Source: Ancylobacter gelatini
GTDB taxonomy: Bacteria > Pseudomonadota > Alphaproteobacteria > Rhizobiales > Xanthobacteraceae
Direction: 5' to 3'
NCBI RefSeq assembly: GCF_022601675.1
Contig: NZ_JAKVIL010000002.1
Coordinates: forward strand, 1 to 64,000
Length of the DNA: 64,000 nt
Positions 34,467-43,796 of the stretch are shown here, piece by piece (position 1 is the stretch's first letter; every line of letters starts with the position of its first letter). The notes beneath the pieces are model-generated. The model worked only from the letters and a program-made list of their open reading frames with translations, was not told the DNA's origin and searched no databases. A program made the position numbers and the translations under genes.

Positions 34467-36299
34467 CTAAGAAAATTCTTTGAGAATCTTAAGAAACGCC
34501 GCGCCGAAGGCTTCCAGCTTGGCGGCGCCCACGCCCTTGATCCCCGACAGTTCGGTGCGGGTGCGCGGGTGCTCCACCGCCATCTCTTCGAGCGTGCGGT
34601 CGGCGAACACGACATAGGCCGGCACGTTGCGCTCGGCGGCGAGTTCGCGCCGCAGCGCCTTGAGCTTGCCGAGCAGCGCCGCCTCGGCGGGGGCGAGGTC
34701 GGGCTCGGAGGCGCGGCCCGGCTTCTCGCGCCGGCGCTTCACCGGCGCGCGCAGGGTGAAGGCGCGGGTGCCGGCGAGCACCGCCTGGCCGGTCTCGGTG
34801 AGGGTGAGCGCGCCGAAATGGGCAGCGTCGGCATGCAGCGCGCCGGTGGCGACCAGCTGGCGCAGCAGGGCCCGCCATTCCGTGGCCGGCCGGTCCGCCC
34901 CCGCGCCGAAATCGGCCAGACGGTCATGGCCGCGCGCGCAGACCTGGTCGGTGCGCTGGCCGGTAACGAGGCTGGCGATATAGGCCGCGCCGTAGCGTTC
35001 TCCGGTGGCGCGGGCGAGCCGGAGCGCGAGCTGCGCCTGTCGGCTGGCATCCACCACCTGCGGGGGATCGCGGCAGACATCGCACGCTCCGCACGCCTTG
35101 GCACGCTCGCCGAAATAGCCGAGCAGCACCGCGCGCCGGCAGGTCACCGCCTCGCAGAAGCCGACCATGGCGTCGAGCCGGCGGGCCTCCATCATCTTGC
35201 GCTCGGGCGAGGAATTCTCCTCGTCGAGGAAGCGGCGCCGGGTGGCGATGTCGCCGGCGCCGTAAAGCAGCAGCGCCTCGGAGGGCAGGCCATCGCGGCC
35301 GGCGCGGCCGATTTCCTGATAATAGGCCTCCAGCGTGCCCGGCGCGTCGGCGTGCAGCACGTAGCGCACATCTGACTTGTCGATGCCCATGCCGAAGGCG
35401 ACGGTGGCGACCATGACGATGCCGCGCTCGGCGAGGAAGGTTTCCTGGTTGGCCGCCCGCGCCTCCGGGCTCAGCCCCGCATGGTAGGGCAAGGCGCGGA
35501 TGCCGAGTGACTGCAGCCGCTCGGCGGTCTCCTCCACCTTCTTGCGCGAGATGCGGTAGACGATGCCGGACACGCCCGGCCGCGCCCGCACATAGCTCTC
35601 GATCTGCTGCGCCGGGGCGGTCTTTTCCTCCACCCCGATGAAGATGTTCGGCCGGTCGAAGCCGGAGACGAACACCCGCGCCTGCCCGCCGAGCAGCCGC
35701 TCCACGATGTCGGTCTGGGTCGCCTTGTCGGCGGTGGCGGTGAGCGCGACCATCGGCAGATCGGGGAAGATGTCGCGCAGCCGGCCGAGTTCGAGATATT
35801 CCGAGCGGAAGGAATGGCCCCATTGCGAGACGCAATGCGCCTCGTCCACGGCCACCAGCCGGAGCGGCAGCCGTGACAGCGCGGCGAGCATGCGGTCGGT
35901 CATCAGCCGCTCGGGCGCGAGATAGAGCAGGCGCACCTCGCCGGCCGCCACGCGGCGCCAGATCGCGACGTTCTCGTCGCGCGACTTGCCGGAATGGATC
36001 GCCTCGGCGGCGACGCCCTGCAATTTCAGCGCGTTCACCTGATCGTCCATCAGCGCGATCAGCGGCGAGACCACCAGCGCCAAACCGCCCAGCACCAGCG
36101 CCGGCAACTGGTAGCACAGCGACTTGCCCGCGCCGGTCGGCATCACCGCCAGCGTCGGCGCGCCGGAGAGCACGGCGTCCACCACCTCCTGCTGGCCGGC
36201 GCGGAAGCGGTCGAAGCCGAACACCTCGGCCAGATGGCGCTTCTTGCTGGCCTCCAGCGCGGCGGGCAGCATGCTGAGCGAGGGGGGCATCGCGTTCAT
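34467..36299 (-). CDS. recQ: ATP-dependent DNA helicase RecQ
   Basis: 610 residues, normal for RecQ. Helicase motifs are in order: [39 protein letters not shown] (Walker A), [30 protein letters not shown] (DEAH), [20 protein letters not shown] and [20 protein letters not shown]. The zinc-binding Cys cluster (CGACDVC) and a winged helix follow. The last 80 residues are the HRDC domain ([20 protein letters not shown]). RecQ unwinds recombination and fork structures. The last codons are AT-rich, unlike the rest of the gene. Confidence 0.96.
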   Translation of the reverse strand: MNAMPPSLSMLPAALEASKKRHLAEVFGFDRFRAGQQEVVDAVLSGAPTLAVMPTGAGKSLCYQLPALVLGGLALVVSPLIALMDDQVNALKLQGVAAEAIHSGKSRDENVAIWRRVAAGEVRLLYLAPERLMTDRMLAALSRLPLRLVAVDEAHCVSQWGHSFRSEYLELGRLRDIFPDLPMVALTATADKATQTDIVERLLGGQARVFVSGFDRPNIFIGVEEKTAPAQQIESYVRARPGVSGIVYRISRKKVEETAERLQSLGIRALPYHAGLSPEARAANQETFLAERGIVMVATVAFGMGIDKSDVRYVLHADAPGTLEAYYQEIGRAGRDGLPSEALLLYGAGDIATRRRFLDEENSSPERKMMEARRLDAMVGFCEAVTCRRAVLLGYFGERAKACGACDVCRDPPQVVDASRQAQLALRLARATGERYGAAYIASLVTGQRTDQVCARGHDRLADFGAGADRPATEWRALLRQLVATGALHADAAHFGALTLTETGQAVLAGTRAFTLRAPVKRRREKPGRASEPDLAPAEAALLGKLKALRRELAAERNVPAYVVFADRTLEEMAVEHPRTRTELSGIKGVGAAKLEAFGAAFLKILKEFS

Positions 36300-36420
36300 C
36301 GGGGGAAGGCTTCAGCTTTCTGGTCGTGCCGCAAACTCGGCTCTTGTCGCCTGCGGCGCGGAAGGAAATGGTTCAGCCACTCGACCCTGCCGAATCGGAC
36401 GAACCGGAGAATCAGTGCCG

Positions 36421-37404
36421 ATGGCCCTGGAGCTTACCCTCGCTTTAACCGCTCTGGCGCTGCTGTTCGAGGCGGCATTCGGCTATCCCGCCGTCCTGTA
36501 CCGCGTGATCGGCCATCCGGTGGGCTGGATCGGCCGGCTGATCGCCGGGCTGGAGCGGGTGCTGAACCGCGAGGAGGCGGCGCCGGGCGAGCGGCGGCTG
36601 GCGGGGGTGGCGACGCTGCTGGTGATCCTCGGCGCCAGCCTCGTGCCCGGCTTTCTCCTTCAATCCTGGCTGCTGTCGCTGCCGTTCGGGCTGTTCATCC
36701 TGGCCATTTTCGCCTCGTCGCTGCTCGCCCAGCGCAGCCTGCATCAGCATGTGGAGCGGGTGGCGCAGGCACTCGATCGTTCGCTGGACGAGGGGCGGGA
36801 GGCGGTCGCGCAGATCGTCGGGCGCGATCCGCATGTGCTGGACGAGGCCGGTGTCGCCCGCGCCGCCATTGAGAGCCTCGCGGAGAATTTTTCCGACGGC
36901 ATCGTCGCGCCAGCGCTGTGGATGGCGGTCGGGGGGCTCGGCGGGGCGGCGGCCTACAAGGCGGTGAACACCGCCGACAGCATGATCGGCCACCGCAACC
37001 GGCGCTATCTGGAGTTCGGCTGGGCCTCGGCGCGGTTCGACGATCTGATCAACCTGCCGGCGGCGCGGCTGGCCGGCGCGTTGATCGTGGTGGCCGCGGT
37101 GATGGTGCCCGGCGCCTCGGCGGCCGATAGCTGGCGCGCGATCCGCCGCGACGCCCGCCGCCACCGTTCGCCCAATGCCGGCTGGCCGGAGGCGGCGATG
37201 GCCGGCGCACTCGGCCTCGCGCTCGCCGGGCCGCGCCATTATGGCGGCCAGCTCTCGGTGGACGGCTATATGGGCGAGGGCGGCCGGCGCGACTGCACGC
37301 AAGCCGATATCCGCCGCGCGCTGAGGCTCTACCGCGTGGCGGATACGCTGCTGGTCGCGCTGGTCCTTGCCGGCGCCGCCGCCGCGCTGTTCTCAGGGAT
37401 GTGA
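36421..37404 (+). CDS. cobD: Adenosylcobinamide-phosphate synthase (CobD/CbiB)
   Basis: 327 residues from the ATG giving MALELTLALTALALLFEAAF; a GTG six bases earlier is possible. Family segments are AFGYPAVLYRVIGHPVGWIG, ARAAIESLAENFSDGIVAPA, YKAVNTADSMIGHRNRRYLE and WPEAAMAGALGLALAGPRHY. It is an integral membrane enzyme that attaches the aminopropanol arm to adenosylcobyric acid. It runs head-on into cobQ with only 3 bases between the stops, and is separate from the riboswitch-controlled arms. Confidence 0.93.
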   Translation: MALELTLALTALALLFEAAFGYPAVLYRVIGHPVGWIGRLIAGLERVLNREEAAPGERRLAGVATLLVILGASLVPGFLLQSWLLSLPFGLFILAIFASSLLAQRSLHQHVERVAQALDRSLDEGREAVAQIVGRDPHVLDEAGVARAAIESLAENFSDGIVAPALWMAVGGLGGAAAYKAVNTADSMIGHRNRRYLEFGWASARFDDLINLPAARLAGALIVVAAVMVPGASAADSWRAIRRDARRHRSPNAGWPEAAMAGALGLALAGPRHYGGQLSVDGYMGEGGRRDCTQADIRRALRLYRVADTLLVALVLAGAAAALFSGM

Positions 37405-37407
37405 CCG

Positions 37408-38874
37408 CTACCGTCGGGCCGCCAGCGCCAGCAGCCGATCGAGATCGACATGCGCGCTCAGGTGGATGGCCAACCGGTCGAGTGTGGCGTCGATCCCGGC
37501 CTCATAATTCAGCCCGCTCGGCCCCAACCCCAGGCGGGCGAGCCAGGCGGAGCGCTGGTCATCGTCGCCGAACAGACCGTGCAAATAGGTGCCGGCGATC
37601 CGGCCATCAGCGGAGAGCGCGCCTTCCGCGTCCTCGCCGTCGATCTGCGCGAAGGGCCGAGCCCGGCCGGGGCCGGTGGTCACGCCCATGTGCATCTCGT
37701 AACCCGAGAACGGCACATCGTCCTGCGTGCGGCCGGTGATGGCGACGAGGCGCTTCTCGCCCGCGAGCACGGTGTCGACGTCGAGCAGGCCGAGGCCGGG
37801 TACGCTGCCGGGCGCACCTTCCACGCCATCCGGGTCGGACAGGGTGCAGCCGAGCATCTGGTAGCCGCCGCAGAGGCCGAGCACCCGCCCGCCGCGCCGC
37901 ACATGGGCGAGGAGATCGATGTCCCAGCCGGCGCGCCTGAGATCGGCAAGATCGGCCATGGTGGATTTCGAGCCGGGCAGGATCACAAGATCGGCGTCGC
38001 CCGGCAGCGCCGTGCCGGGGCGGATGCGCAGCACCTCGACCATGGGTTCGGCGTCGAGCGGGTCGAGATCGTCGAAATTGGCGATGCGCGGCAGGATTGG
38101 CACGACGATGCGCAGCCGCGCGCCGGGTTTCGCCGGGCGAGGGCCGTCGAGCCCCAGCGCATCCTCGGCCGGCAGCCGCGCCGCCTCAGTGAAGAACGGG
38201 ATCAGCCCGAGCGCGTCCCAGCCGGTGAGGGTTGCAATCTCATCCATGCCGGCGCGGAACAGCGCCGGATCGCCGCGAAAGCGGTTGACGAGGAAGCCCT
38301 TGATCATCGCCGCATCGTCCGGCGGCAGCACGGCTTTCGTGCCGACGAGACTGGCGATCACGCCGCCGCGGTCGATGTCGCCAATGAGAATCACCGGCAC
38401 ATTCGCCGCGCGGGCAAAGCCCATATTGGCGATGTCCGCCGCGCGCAGGTTGATTTCGGATGCCGAGCCCGCGCCCTCCACGAGCACAAGGTCGGCCTCG
38501 CCGCGCAACAGCGAGAAGCTCTCCAGCACGGGGGCGAGCAAAGCGGGCTTCAGCCTCTGATAGTCGGCCGCCTTCGCCATGCCGTGGACGCGGCCCTGCA
38601 CGATCACCTGCGCACCGATTTCGCTCTGCGGCTTCAGCAGCACCGGGTTCATGTGAACGGAAGGGGGGATGCGCGCGGCGCGGGCCTGCAGCGCCTGAGC
38701 CCGGCCGATCTCGCCGCCGTCGGGCGTCACCGCCGCGTTGTTCGACATGTTCTGCGGCTTGAACGGGCGCACCTTCAGGCCCCGATTGGCGAAGGCGCGG
38801 GCGAGGCCGGCGACGATCAGCGATTTGCCGACATCCGAGCCGGTGCCCTGGAACATCAGCGCGAGGGCGCTCAT
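37408..38874 (-). CDS. cobQ: Adenosylcobyric acid synthase
   Basis: 488 residues. The N-terminal ATPase part has [20 protein letters not shown] (P-loop) and [20 protein letters not shown], the invariant CobQ stretch. The C-terminal class I glutamine amidotransferase has [20 protein letters not shown] with the nucleophile Cys and [14 protein letters not shown] with the catalytic His. It amidates four side chains of the corrin. It is the last gene of the minus-strand riboswitch arm, 28 bases behind the TM2 gene. Confidence 0.96.
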   Translation of the reverse strand: MSALALMFQGTGSDVGKSLIVAGLARAFANRGLKVRPFKPQNMSNNAAVTPDGGEIGRAQALQARAARIPPSVHMNPVLLKPQSEIGAQVIVQGRVHGMAKAADYQRLKPALLAPVLESFSLLRGEADLVLVEGAGSASEINLRAADIANMGFARAANVPVILIGDIDRGGVIASLVGTKAVLPPDDAAMIKGFLVNRFRGDPALFRAGMDEIATLTGWDALGLIPFFTEAARLPAEDALGLDGPRPAKPGARLRIVVPILPRIANFDDLDPLDAEPMVEVLRIRPGTALPGDADLVILPGSKSTMADLADLRRAGWDIDLLAHVRRGGRVLGLCGGYQMLGCTLSDPDGVEGAPGSVPGLGLLDVDTVLAGEKRLVAITGRTQDDVPFSGYEMHMGVTTGPGRARPFAQIDGEDAEGALSADGRIAGTYLHGLFGDDDQRSAWLARLGLGPSGLNYEAGIDATLDRLAIHLSAHVDLDRLLALAARR

Positions 38875-38902
38875 CGCGAACCCTCGCGCCGGAGAGGCAG
38901 GC

Positions 38903-39127
38903 TCAGCCGTGACGGGCTTCGAGATAGTCGACGCGGCGTTCCAGATTGGCCTCGCGCACCATGCCGGGGATCAGGAACAGATCGATGATCTGCCCGATTC
39001 CGAGCAGGCCGAGGGTCAGCAGCCAAAGGGCGCCCGTCCAGTAGCGGCCGGTGTAGAAACGATGAATGCCGCAGACGCCGATCAGGCCGAACAGCCAGAA
39101 AAGGTAGGCGACGGGGGTGGAACGCAT
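38903..39127 (-). CDS. TM2-domain membrane protein inside the cobalamin arm
   Basis: 74 residues from the ATG giving [20 protein letters not shown], chosen because GGAGAA lies 8 bases upstream; an earlier in-frame ATG is less likely. The sequence [20 protein letters not shown] and [20 protein letters not shown] is the TM2 domain, two short helices with a G-x-H-x-FY turn. The C-terminus ends [13 protein letters not shown]2 proteins are inner-membrane proteins of unknown role. Its place between cobO and cobQ on the same strand suggests cotranscription with cobalamin genes. Confidence 0.85.
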   Translation of the reverse strand: MRSTPVAYLFWLFGLIGVCGIHRFYTGRYWTGALWLLTLGLLGIGQIIDLFLIPGMVREANLERRVDYLEARHG

Positions 39128-39217
39128 CGAAGCGTTTCTCCATGAACAAGCCACGCCGCAACAGCCGGCGTCCTTCTTCACATAGGAAGTCCCTCGCGGA
39201 ATTTCGAGGGATCGGCA

Positions 39218-39835
39218 TCAGAATTCGATGCCCTGCTGTGCCTTCACCCCGGCACTGAAATGATGCTTGACCGCGCCCATCTCGGTCACGAGATCGGCGG
39301 CTTCCACCAGCGCGGGCTTCGCGTTGCGGCCGGTGATCACGACATGCAGCCCCTCGCGGCGGGTTGCGAGCGTCGCGATCACCTCGTCGAGCGGCAGGTA
39401 GTCGTAGCGCAGCGCGATGTTCAGTTCGTCGAGAATGACGAGGCCAATCGCGGGGTCCGCCATCAACTCGCAGGCTTTTTCCCAGGCGCGGGCGGCGCTG
39501 GCCTTGTCGCGCGCGAGGTCCTGCGTCTCCCAGGTGAAGCCCTCGCCCATCGAATGCCAGCGCACCCGCGGGCCGAAGCTCTCCAGCGCGTCGCGCTCGG
39601 CGGAATGCCACGCGCCCTTGATGAACTGAACCACCCCGACCGAACCACCATGGCCGAGCACCCGCAAAGCGAGGCCGAAGGCGGCGGTGGACTTGCCCTT
39701 GCCGGGGCCGGTGTGGACGATCAGCAGGCCCTTCTCGATAGTCTTGGACGCGACCTCGGCATCCTGCACCTGCTTGCGCTTGGCCATCTTGGCGCGGTGG
39801 CGCTCGGCCTCGGCTTCCGAGAGTTCGCTCATCAT
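39218..39835 (-). CDS. cobO: Cob(I)yrinic acid a,c-diamide adenosyltransferase
   Basis: 205 residues. GLLIVHTGPGKGKSTAAFGL is the P-loop of the CobA/CobO/BtuR family. VGVVQFIKGAWHSAERDALE, TWETQDLARDKASAARAWEK and LVILDELNIALRYDYLPLDE follow. It transfers the adenosyl group from ATP to the corrin cobalt. Its start overlaps the cobP stop by four bases, so the two are translationally coupled. Confidence 0.96.
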   Translation of the reverse strand: MMSELSEAEAERHRAKMAKRKQVQDAEVASKTIEKGLLIVHTGPGKGKSTAAFGLALRVLGHGGSVGVVQFIKGAWHSAERDALESFGPRVRWHSMGEGFTWETQDLARDKASAARAWEKACELMADPAIGLVILDELNIALRYDYLPLDEVIATLATRREGLHVVITGRNAKPALVEAADLVTEMGAVKHHFSAGVKAQQGIEF

Positions 39836-40335
39836 TTCACCTTCATAGGCAGGCCGGCGACCATGAAGATCACGGTATCGGCCTTTGCTGCCACCATCTG
39901 GTTCAGCCGGCCCTGGGCATCGCGAAAGCGCCGGGCCAGCGCGTTGTCCGGCACGATGCCGAGCCCGACCTCGTTCGACACGACGAAGCTCGGTCCCGCA
40001 CGTCGGGCAAGCCGATCGGCCAGCGCCGCGCTTTCCGCCGCGACATCGGCCTCGGCCAGCATGCGGTTCGACAGCCAGAGCGTCAGGCAGTCCAGCAGCA
40101 GCACGGCATCGGCGGGCACCTCGTCCAGGGTGCGGCAGAGGTCGTGTGGCGCGTCATGCGTCACCCAGCCCGCGCCGCGCCGGGAATGGTGGAGCGCGAT
40201 GCGCTCCACCATCTCGTCATCATAGGCCTGCGCCGTGGCGATGTAGTGCCACGGCGAGCCCAAGCCTTCGGCCAGTGCCTCGGCATGCGCACTCTTGCCG
40301 GAGCGGGCGCCGCCGAGGACGAGGGTGAGGGGCAC
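39832..40335 (-). CDS. cobP: Adenosylcobinamide kinase / guanylyltransferase
   Basis: 167 residues from the GTG giving VPLTLVLGGARSGKSAHAEA; an ATG-started frame 111 bases longer exists but would overlap hupE and has a non-typical Arg/Pro-rich N-terminus. Segments YIATAQAYDDEMVERIALHH, LLLDCLTLWLSNRM and SFVVSNEVGLGIVPDNALAR match CobP/CobU. It phosphorylates adenosylcobinamide and adds GMP. It sits 19 bases behind hupE and overlaps cobO. Confidence 0.94.
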   Translation of the reverse strand: MPLTLVLGGARSGKSAHAEALAEGLGSPWHYIATAQAYDDEMVERIALHHSRRGAGWVTHDAPHDLCRTLDEVPADAVLLLDCLTLWLSNRMLAEADVAAESAALADRLARRAGPSFVVSNEVGLGIVPDNALARRFRDAQGRLNQMVAAKADTVIFMVAGLPMKVK

Positions 40336-40354
40336 GGCCTGTATGCCGCGCCGC

Positions 40355-40987
40355 TCAGCCCGGAACCACCTGTCCGACCAACGCGGCAAAGCCGATGCCG
40401 GCAACCGCCGCGCCGGCAAGGCGCGGGGCGAGGGCCGAGAAGGCACGCCGGGACACGGCCGCCACCCCGATGGCGAGGGCTGACTGGATGATCACCAGGC
40501 CGGCCAGATAGGCATAAAGCGGGGTGGGCTCGGCGCCGACGATGGATTCGCCATAGGCGTAGCCATGGAACAGGCCGGCCACGGCGAACAGCGCCAGCCA
40601 CGCGCCGGTGGCGACGCGAACGCCTCCCGCCAGCAGCACGCCCGCCAGCAGCACGGATGCCGCGATGACAAGCTCGGCCGCCGGCAGGTCGACCAGCGCC
40701 AGATGCAGGCCGACCCCCACCGCTGAAGCCGCGACGAACGCGACCGGCATCCAGAGCGGCATGGCGCCGACCGCCGTGGCGACGCCGACCGCGACCAGGA
40801 AGGCGAGATGATCGACCCCGATCACCGGATGGGCGAGGCCGGAAATGAAGCCCTCGGCGAAGGTCGAGGGCATGGCGCCGTCCATGGCGTGGTGGGCGGC
40901 GGCGGGGGTGGCGGCAAGCGCCAGCGCGGCGGGAACCGCCGCCAGAAGCGCGAACACGCGCGAATACGAAGACGTCATTGTCATCAT
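40355..40987 (-). CDS. hupE: HupE/UreJ-family metal permease, probably cobalt
   Basis: 210 residues. A signal-like leader (SRVFALLAAVPAALALAATP) gives an N-terminus starting with His-His. The family motif GLAHPVIGVDHLAFLVAVGV (HPxxGxDH) follows, and GLFHGYAYGES is the second His motif. Six helices are apparent. HupE proteins move nickel or cobalt. Its position between cbtA and cobP, behind a cobalamin riboswitch, argues for cobalt. Confidence 0.88.
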   Translation of the reverse strand: MMTMTSSYSRVFALLAAVPAALALAATPAAAHHAMDGAMPSTFAEGFISGLAHPVIGVDHLAFLVAVGVATAVGAMPLWMPVAFVAASAVGVGLHLALVDLPAAELVIAASVLLAGVLLAGGVRVATGAWLALFAVAGLFHGYAYGESIVGAEPTPLYAYLAGLVIIQSALAIGVAAVSRRAFSALAPRLAGAAVAGIGFAALVGQVVPG

Positions 40988-41028
40988 CCTATGGCCCGCC
41001 TTTGCCGGCAGGCTGGAGAGGGAAAGGG

Positions 41029-41751
41029 TTACGCCGCCCGCTGGGCGAGGCGCGGACGCAGCCAGCCGGCGAGGCCGCCGAGCAGCACCCAGAACATGAA
41101 GCTCGCCACGATGCTCGCCACCACGAAGCTGTGGTGCAGCGATTCCGGGATCGGGCTGTCATGGCTGCCGGGCTGCGGCGCGCCGATGGCGTGCGGCGCG
41201 ACGATCAGCACCACGCCGAGCACCGCCAGCAGCGGCGAGCCGCCATAGACCAGCAGAGCGAGACCGGTGGCGGTGGCTGTCGCCGTCCCGACCCACCAGA
41301 GCTGCCGCGCATCAAGATCGGCGGCGGGCATGGCCGGCAGTTCCGGCGGAAGGCCGAGCCCCGGCGCGAGGGTGAACACGGCGAAGCCGGCTAGCCCCCA
41401 GAGCACGCCCTGATGCCAGCCCTTGAGCCCGCCGGCGATCTCGCTGGCGGACACCAGCAGCAGCGCGAAGCCGAAGCCGGTGAGCACGGTGAAGATCACG
41501 GTGAGCCCGTTGCGTTCGAAGCCGTCGGCCGGCGCCCATTCGTCCTCGCCGTGCGAATGCTCATGCGCGGCCGTGCCCGGCGCGTGCTCATGCGCGGTCG
41601 CTTCCGCGGGAGAGGCCTCGCCGGCGCCCTCGAAGGTTTCCGCCTGGAGAATCAGTGGAACGGTGGTGAAAAGGTGAAGCCCCGCACTGGCAAGGCCGGT
41701 GCCGATGCCGGAAAGCGCGGCGACGAACAGAATCGTCCTGAAGACAGACAT
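41029..41751 (-). CDS. cbtA: Cobalt transporter subunit CbtA
   Basis: 240 residues starting MSVFRTILFVAALSGIGTGL. Five helices are apparent. A large His-rich outside loop (ATAHEHAPGTAAHEHSHGED) follows the first helix. Later GFALLLVSASEIAGGLKGWH and LWGLAGFAVFTLAPGLGLPP match the CbtA family predicted from cobalamin regulons. It works with CbtB, encoded 15 bases upstream. Confidence 0.92.
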   Translation of the reverse strand: MSVFRTILFVAALSGIGTGLASAGLHLFTTVPLILQAETFEGAGEASPAEATAHEHAPGTAAHEHSHGEDEWAPADGFERNGLTVIFTVLTGFGFALLLVSASEIAGGLKGWHQGVLWGLAGFAVFTLAPGLGLPPELPAMPAADLDARQLWWVGTATATATGLALLVYGGSPLLAVLGVVLIVAPHAIGAPQPGSHDSPIPESLHHSFVVASIVASFMFWVLLGGLAGWLRPRLAQRAA

Positions 41752-41766
41752 GCAACGTCCCCCGGT

Positions 41767-41955
41767 TCAGTGGCAGGGGAAGGCGTTCGCGTGGCGCACG
41801 TCATGCGTCGCGTTATGCGCGGCGCTGACATGGGAGAAGCCCACGCCGCCGAGAACGACCACGCCGAGCAGAGCGGCAAAGGTGATCTGGATCGCGCGGG
41901 AGGCCGGGGATTCGGCGGAAAGGCTGGGGGCGGACGTGGTCCGTTCGGTCGTCAT
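41767..41955 (-). CDS. cbtB: Cobalt transporter subunit CbtB
   Basis: 62 residues with one membrane helix (FAALLGVVVLGGVGF) and a C-terminal His cluster SAAHNATHDVRHANAFPCH, the metal motif of CbtB. It is first in the minus arm. Its start at 41955 lies about 45 bases behind the cobalamin riboswitch, which should repress it when cobalamin is ample. Confidence 0.92.
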   Translation of the reverse strand: MTTERTTSAPSLSAESPASRAIQITFAALLGVVVLGGVGFSHVSAAHNATHDVRHANAFPCH

Positions 41956-41999
41956 GACAGGCTCCTTTGGCCCTCCACCCGAGGGCCAGTGCGGGTTGC

Positions 42000-42205
42000 G
42001 TCATCGGCCGGTCTCCTGGCTCGCGGGTCCTCGCCCGTTCCCCGCCTTCCCGGCGCCAAGGCGCCAGTGGCATGTGGAGTGGGCTCGCCGCTTACAGTTG
42101 CGGGGGCAGCCGCGGATTCGGCATCCCTCGAAGACCGAGCAATGCCCCACCGCGTTCCCGTCTTGCGTCCCGTGTGGATCACGGGAACCGACGACAGGGC
42201 GCGAC
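42000..42205 (-). promoter_or_regulatory. Cobalamin riboswitch controlling cbtB-cobQ
   Basis: Read on the minus strand, the element contains the core CTGTAAGCGGCGAGCCCACT and ends in the B12 box AGCCAGGAGACCGGCC at 42006-42021. The layout equals that of the plus-strand copy beginning at 42312. It precedes cbtB-cbtA-hupE-cobP-cobO-TM2-cobQ. Confidence 0.93.
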
Positions 42206-42232
42206 TATAACGGCCGGCGGCCGCGCTGCAAA
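42204..42232 (-). promoter_or_regulatory. Putative promoter of the cbtB arm
   Basis: On the minus strand TTGCAG (42227-42232) and TATAGT (42204-42209) lie 17 bases apart, directly before the riboswitch. The -10 matches five of six consensus bases. Confidence 0.55.
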
Positions 42233-42280
42233 TGGAAGATGTGGCGGCATTGGGGCACATCGGCGTTGCGCGGCCCCGCG

Positions 42281-42309
42281 TTGACATTCCACCCCTGCGC
42301 TCCTTAAGT
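42281..42309 (+). promoter_or_regulatory. Putative promoter of the cobW arm
   Basis: A perfect TTGACA (42281-42286) with TTAAGT (42304-42309) 17 bases on, immediately before the plus-strand riboswitch. The -10 is weak, which is common in GC-rich alphaproteobacteria. Confidence 0.55.
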
Positions 42310-42311
42310 GC

Positions 42312-42505
42312 CGCGACCGACGGTTCCTTCCTGCCAGGGAGGGATGAAAAGGGAATGCGGTGAGGGGGCCTTGCGAGAGGCGCCCGATTCCGCGGCTGCC
42401 CCCGCAACTGTAAGCGGCGAGCCCGTGCCACAAGTCCACTGGAGCGATCCGGGAAGGCGGCATGAGGGCTGTGACCCGCGAGCCAGGAGACCTGCCGTAG
42501 GTTCG
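42312..42505 (+). promoter_or_regulatory. Cobalamin riboswitch controlling cobW-cobB
   Basis: It carries GATGAAAAGGGAATGCGGTG near the 5' end, CCGCAACTGTAAGCGGCGAG in the middle, and the B12 box AGCCAGGAGACCTGCC at 42481-42496. A 7-bp hairpin CGCGGAA/TTCCGCG follows at about 42570-42588 before the cobW start at 42646. No T-run is present, so the expression platform is unclear. Confidence 0.95.
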
Positions 42506-42645
42506 GTCCTCATGCCGGCGGGGTGCCCGGTATCGGAGAGCGTCGCGCACCGTGCGCGGGGCTTGCGCGGAAGCTGTTTCCGCGGCCGGCGCATCCCGTT
42601 CCGCCCCCGGGCATTCCTGCCCCTTGGCCTTCGTGGAGACGCCGC

Positions 42646-43701
42646 ATGACCGCCGCCGTAACCCTTTCCAAGGTGCCGTGCACCATCGTCACCGGCTTTC
42701 TGGGCTCGGGAAAGACCACGCTGATCCGCCATGTGCTGGAAAACGCGAAGGGCCGCCGGCTCGCGGTGATCGTCAACGAGTTCGGCGACGTCGGCATCGA
42801 TGGCCAAATCCTCAAGGGCTGCGGCGTTGAGGCCTGCCCGGAGGAGAACATCGTCGAGCTGGCCAATGGCTGCATCTGCTGCACGGTGGCGGATGATTTC
42901 GTGCCCGCGCTCGACGCCATCCTCGCACTGCGCCCGAAGGTCGATCACATCCTGATCGAGACCTCGGGCCTCGCTCTGCCCAAGCCGCTGGTGCAGGCGT
43001 TCCACTGGCCGGCGATCAAGAGCCGCGTCACGGTGGACGGCGTGGTCGCGGTGGTGGACGGCGACGCACTCGCCTCCGGCCGGGTGGCGCATGACCATGA
43101 CGCGCTGGCCGAACAGCGCGCGACCGATGTGGTGCTCGACCATGACGACCCGATCGAGGAAGTGTTCGACGACCAGATCGCCTGCGCCGACCTCGTGGTG
43201 ATGACCAAGGCCGACCTGATCGACGCCGACGGTGCCGTGCGCGCCCGCGCCGCGCTCGATGCCGAATTGCCGGCCGGCGTGCGGGTGGTGAGCGTGACGC
43301 AGGGCCGGCTCGATCCCGCCGTCCTGCTGGGCCTCGGCGTCGGGACCGAGGACGATATCGAGAACCGCAAGACCCACCATGACGACGAACTCGACCACGA
43401 CCACGACGATTTCGACAGCTTCGTCGTCGAGGTGCCGGAAATCGCCGACCCGGCGGAATTTGCCGCCCGCGTCGCCCGCGCGGCGAGCGAGGCCGATGTG
43501 CTGCGGGTGAAGGGTTTCCTCGCGGTCGCGGCCAAGCCGATGCGGCTGCTGGTACAGGCAGTCGGTCCGCGCGTGGCGCACCAGTTCGATCGGCCGTGGG
43601 GGAGCGACCCCCGCGCCGGCCGGCTGGTTGCCATCGGGCTCAAGGGGCTGGACCGCGCCAAAGTCGAGGCCATCCTAGCCGGGGAAAGCGTGCCGGCGTG
43701 A
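42646..43701 (+). CDS. cobW: Cobalamin-linked GTPase/metallochaperone CobW
   Basis: 351 residues from the ATG at 42646. The P-loop TIVTGFLGSGKTTLIRHVLE, the metal site ELANGCICCTVADDFVPALD (CxCC) and ILIETSGLALPKPLVQAFH are standard for CobW. A His/Asp-rich loop HHDDELDHDHDDFD at about residue 245 is the expected metal tether. It probably delivers cobalt to the CobN chelatase encoded next. It is first gene behind the riboswitch. Confidence 0.96.
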   Translation: MTAAVTLSKVPCTIVTGFLGSGKTTLIRHVLENAKGRRLAVIVNEFGDVGIDGQILKGCGVEACPEENIVELANGCICCTVADDFVPALDAILALRPKVDHILIETSGLALPKPLVQAFHWPAIKSRVTVDGVVAVVDGDALASGRVAHDHDALAEQRATDVVLDHDDPIEEVFDDQIACADLVVMTKADLIDADGAVRARAALDAELPAGVRVVSVTQGRLDPAVLLGLGVGTEDDIENRKTHHDDELDHDHDDFDSFVVEVPEIADPAEFAARVARAASEADVLRVKGFLAVAAKPMRLLVQAVGPRVAHQFDRPWGSDPRAGRLVAIGLKGLDRAKVEAILAGESVPA

Positions 43702-43711
43702 GCGGCGCGCA

Positions 43712-43771
43712 GTCATCCCGCAGGCGGCCTGCGGCAGTTCCGGGATCGCACGCCGCGTCGGCCAGGATGAC
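43712..43771. repeat. Palindromic element between cobW and cobN
   Basis: The outer arms GTCATCC (43712-43718) and GGATGAC (43765-43771) enclose an inner hairpin CCGCAGG/CCTGCGG (43718-43734). It occupies most of the cobW-cobN gap. It resembles extragenic palindromes and could act as an RNA-processing or attenuation point inside the operon. Confidence 0.6.
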
Positions 43772-43796
43772 GACAAGCTAGGAGAACTGCCGGTCC

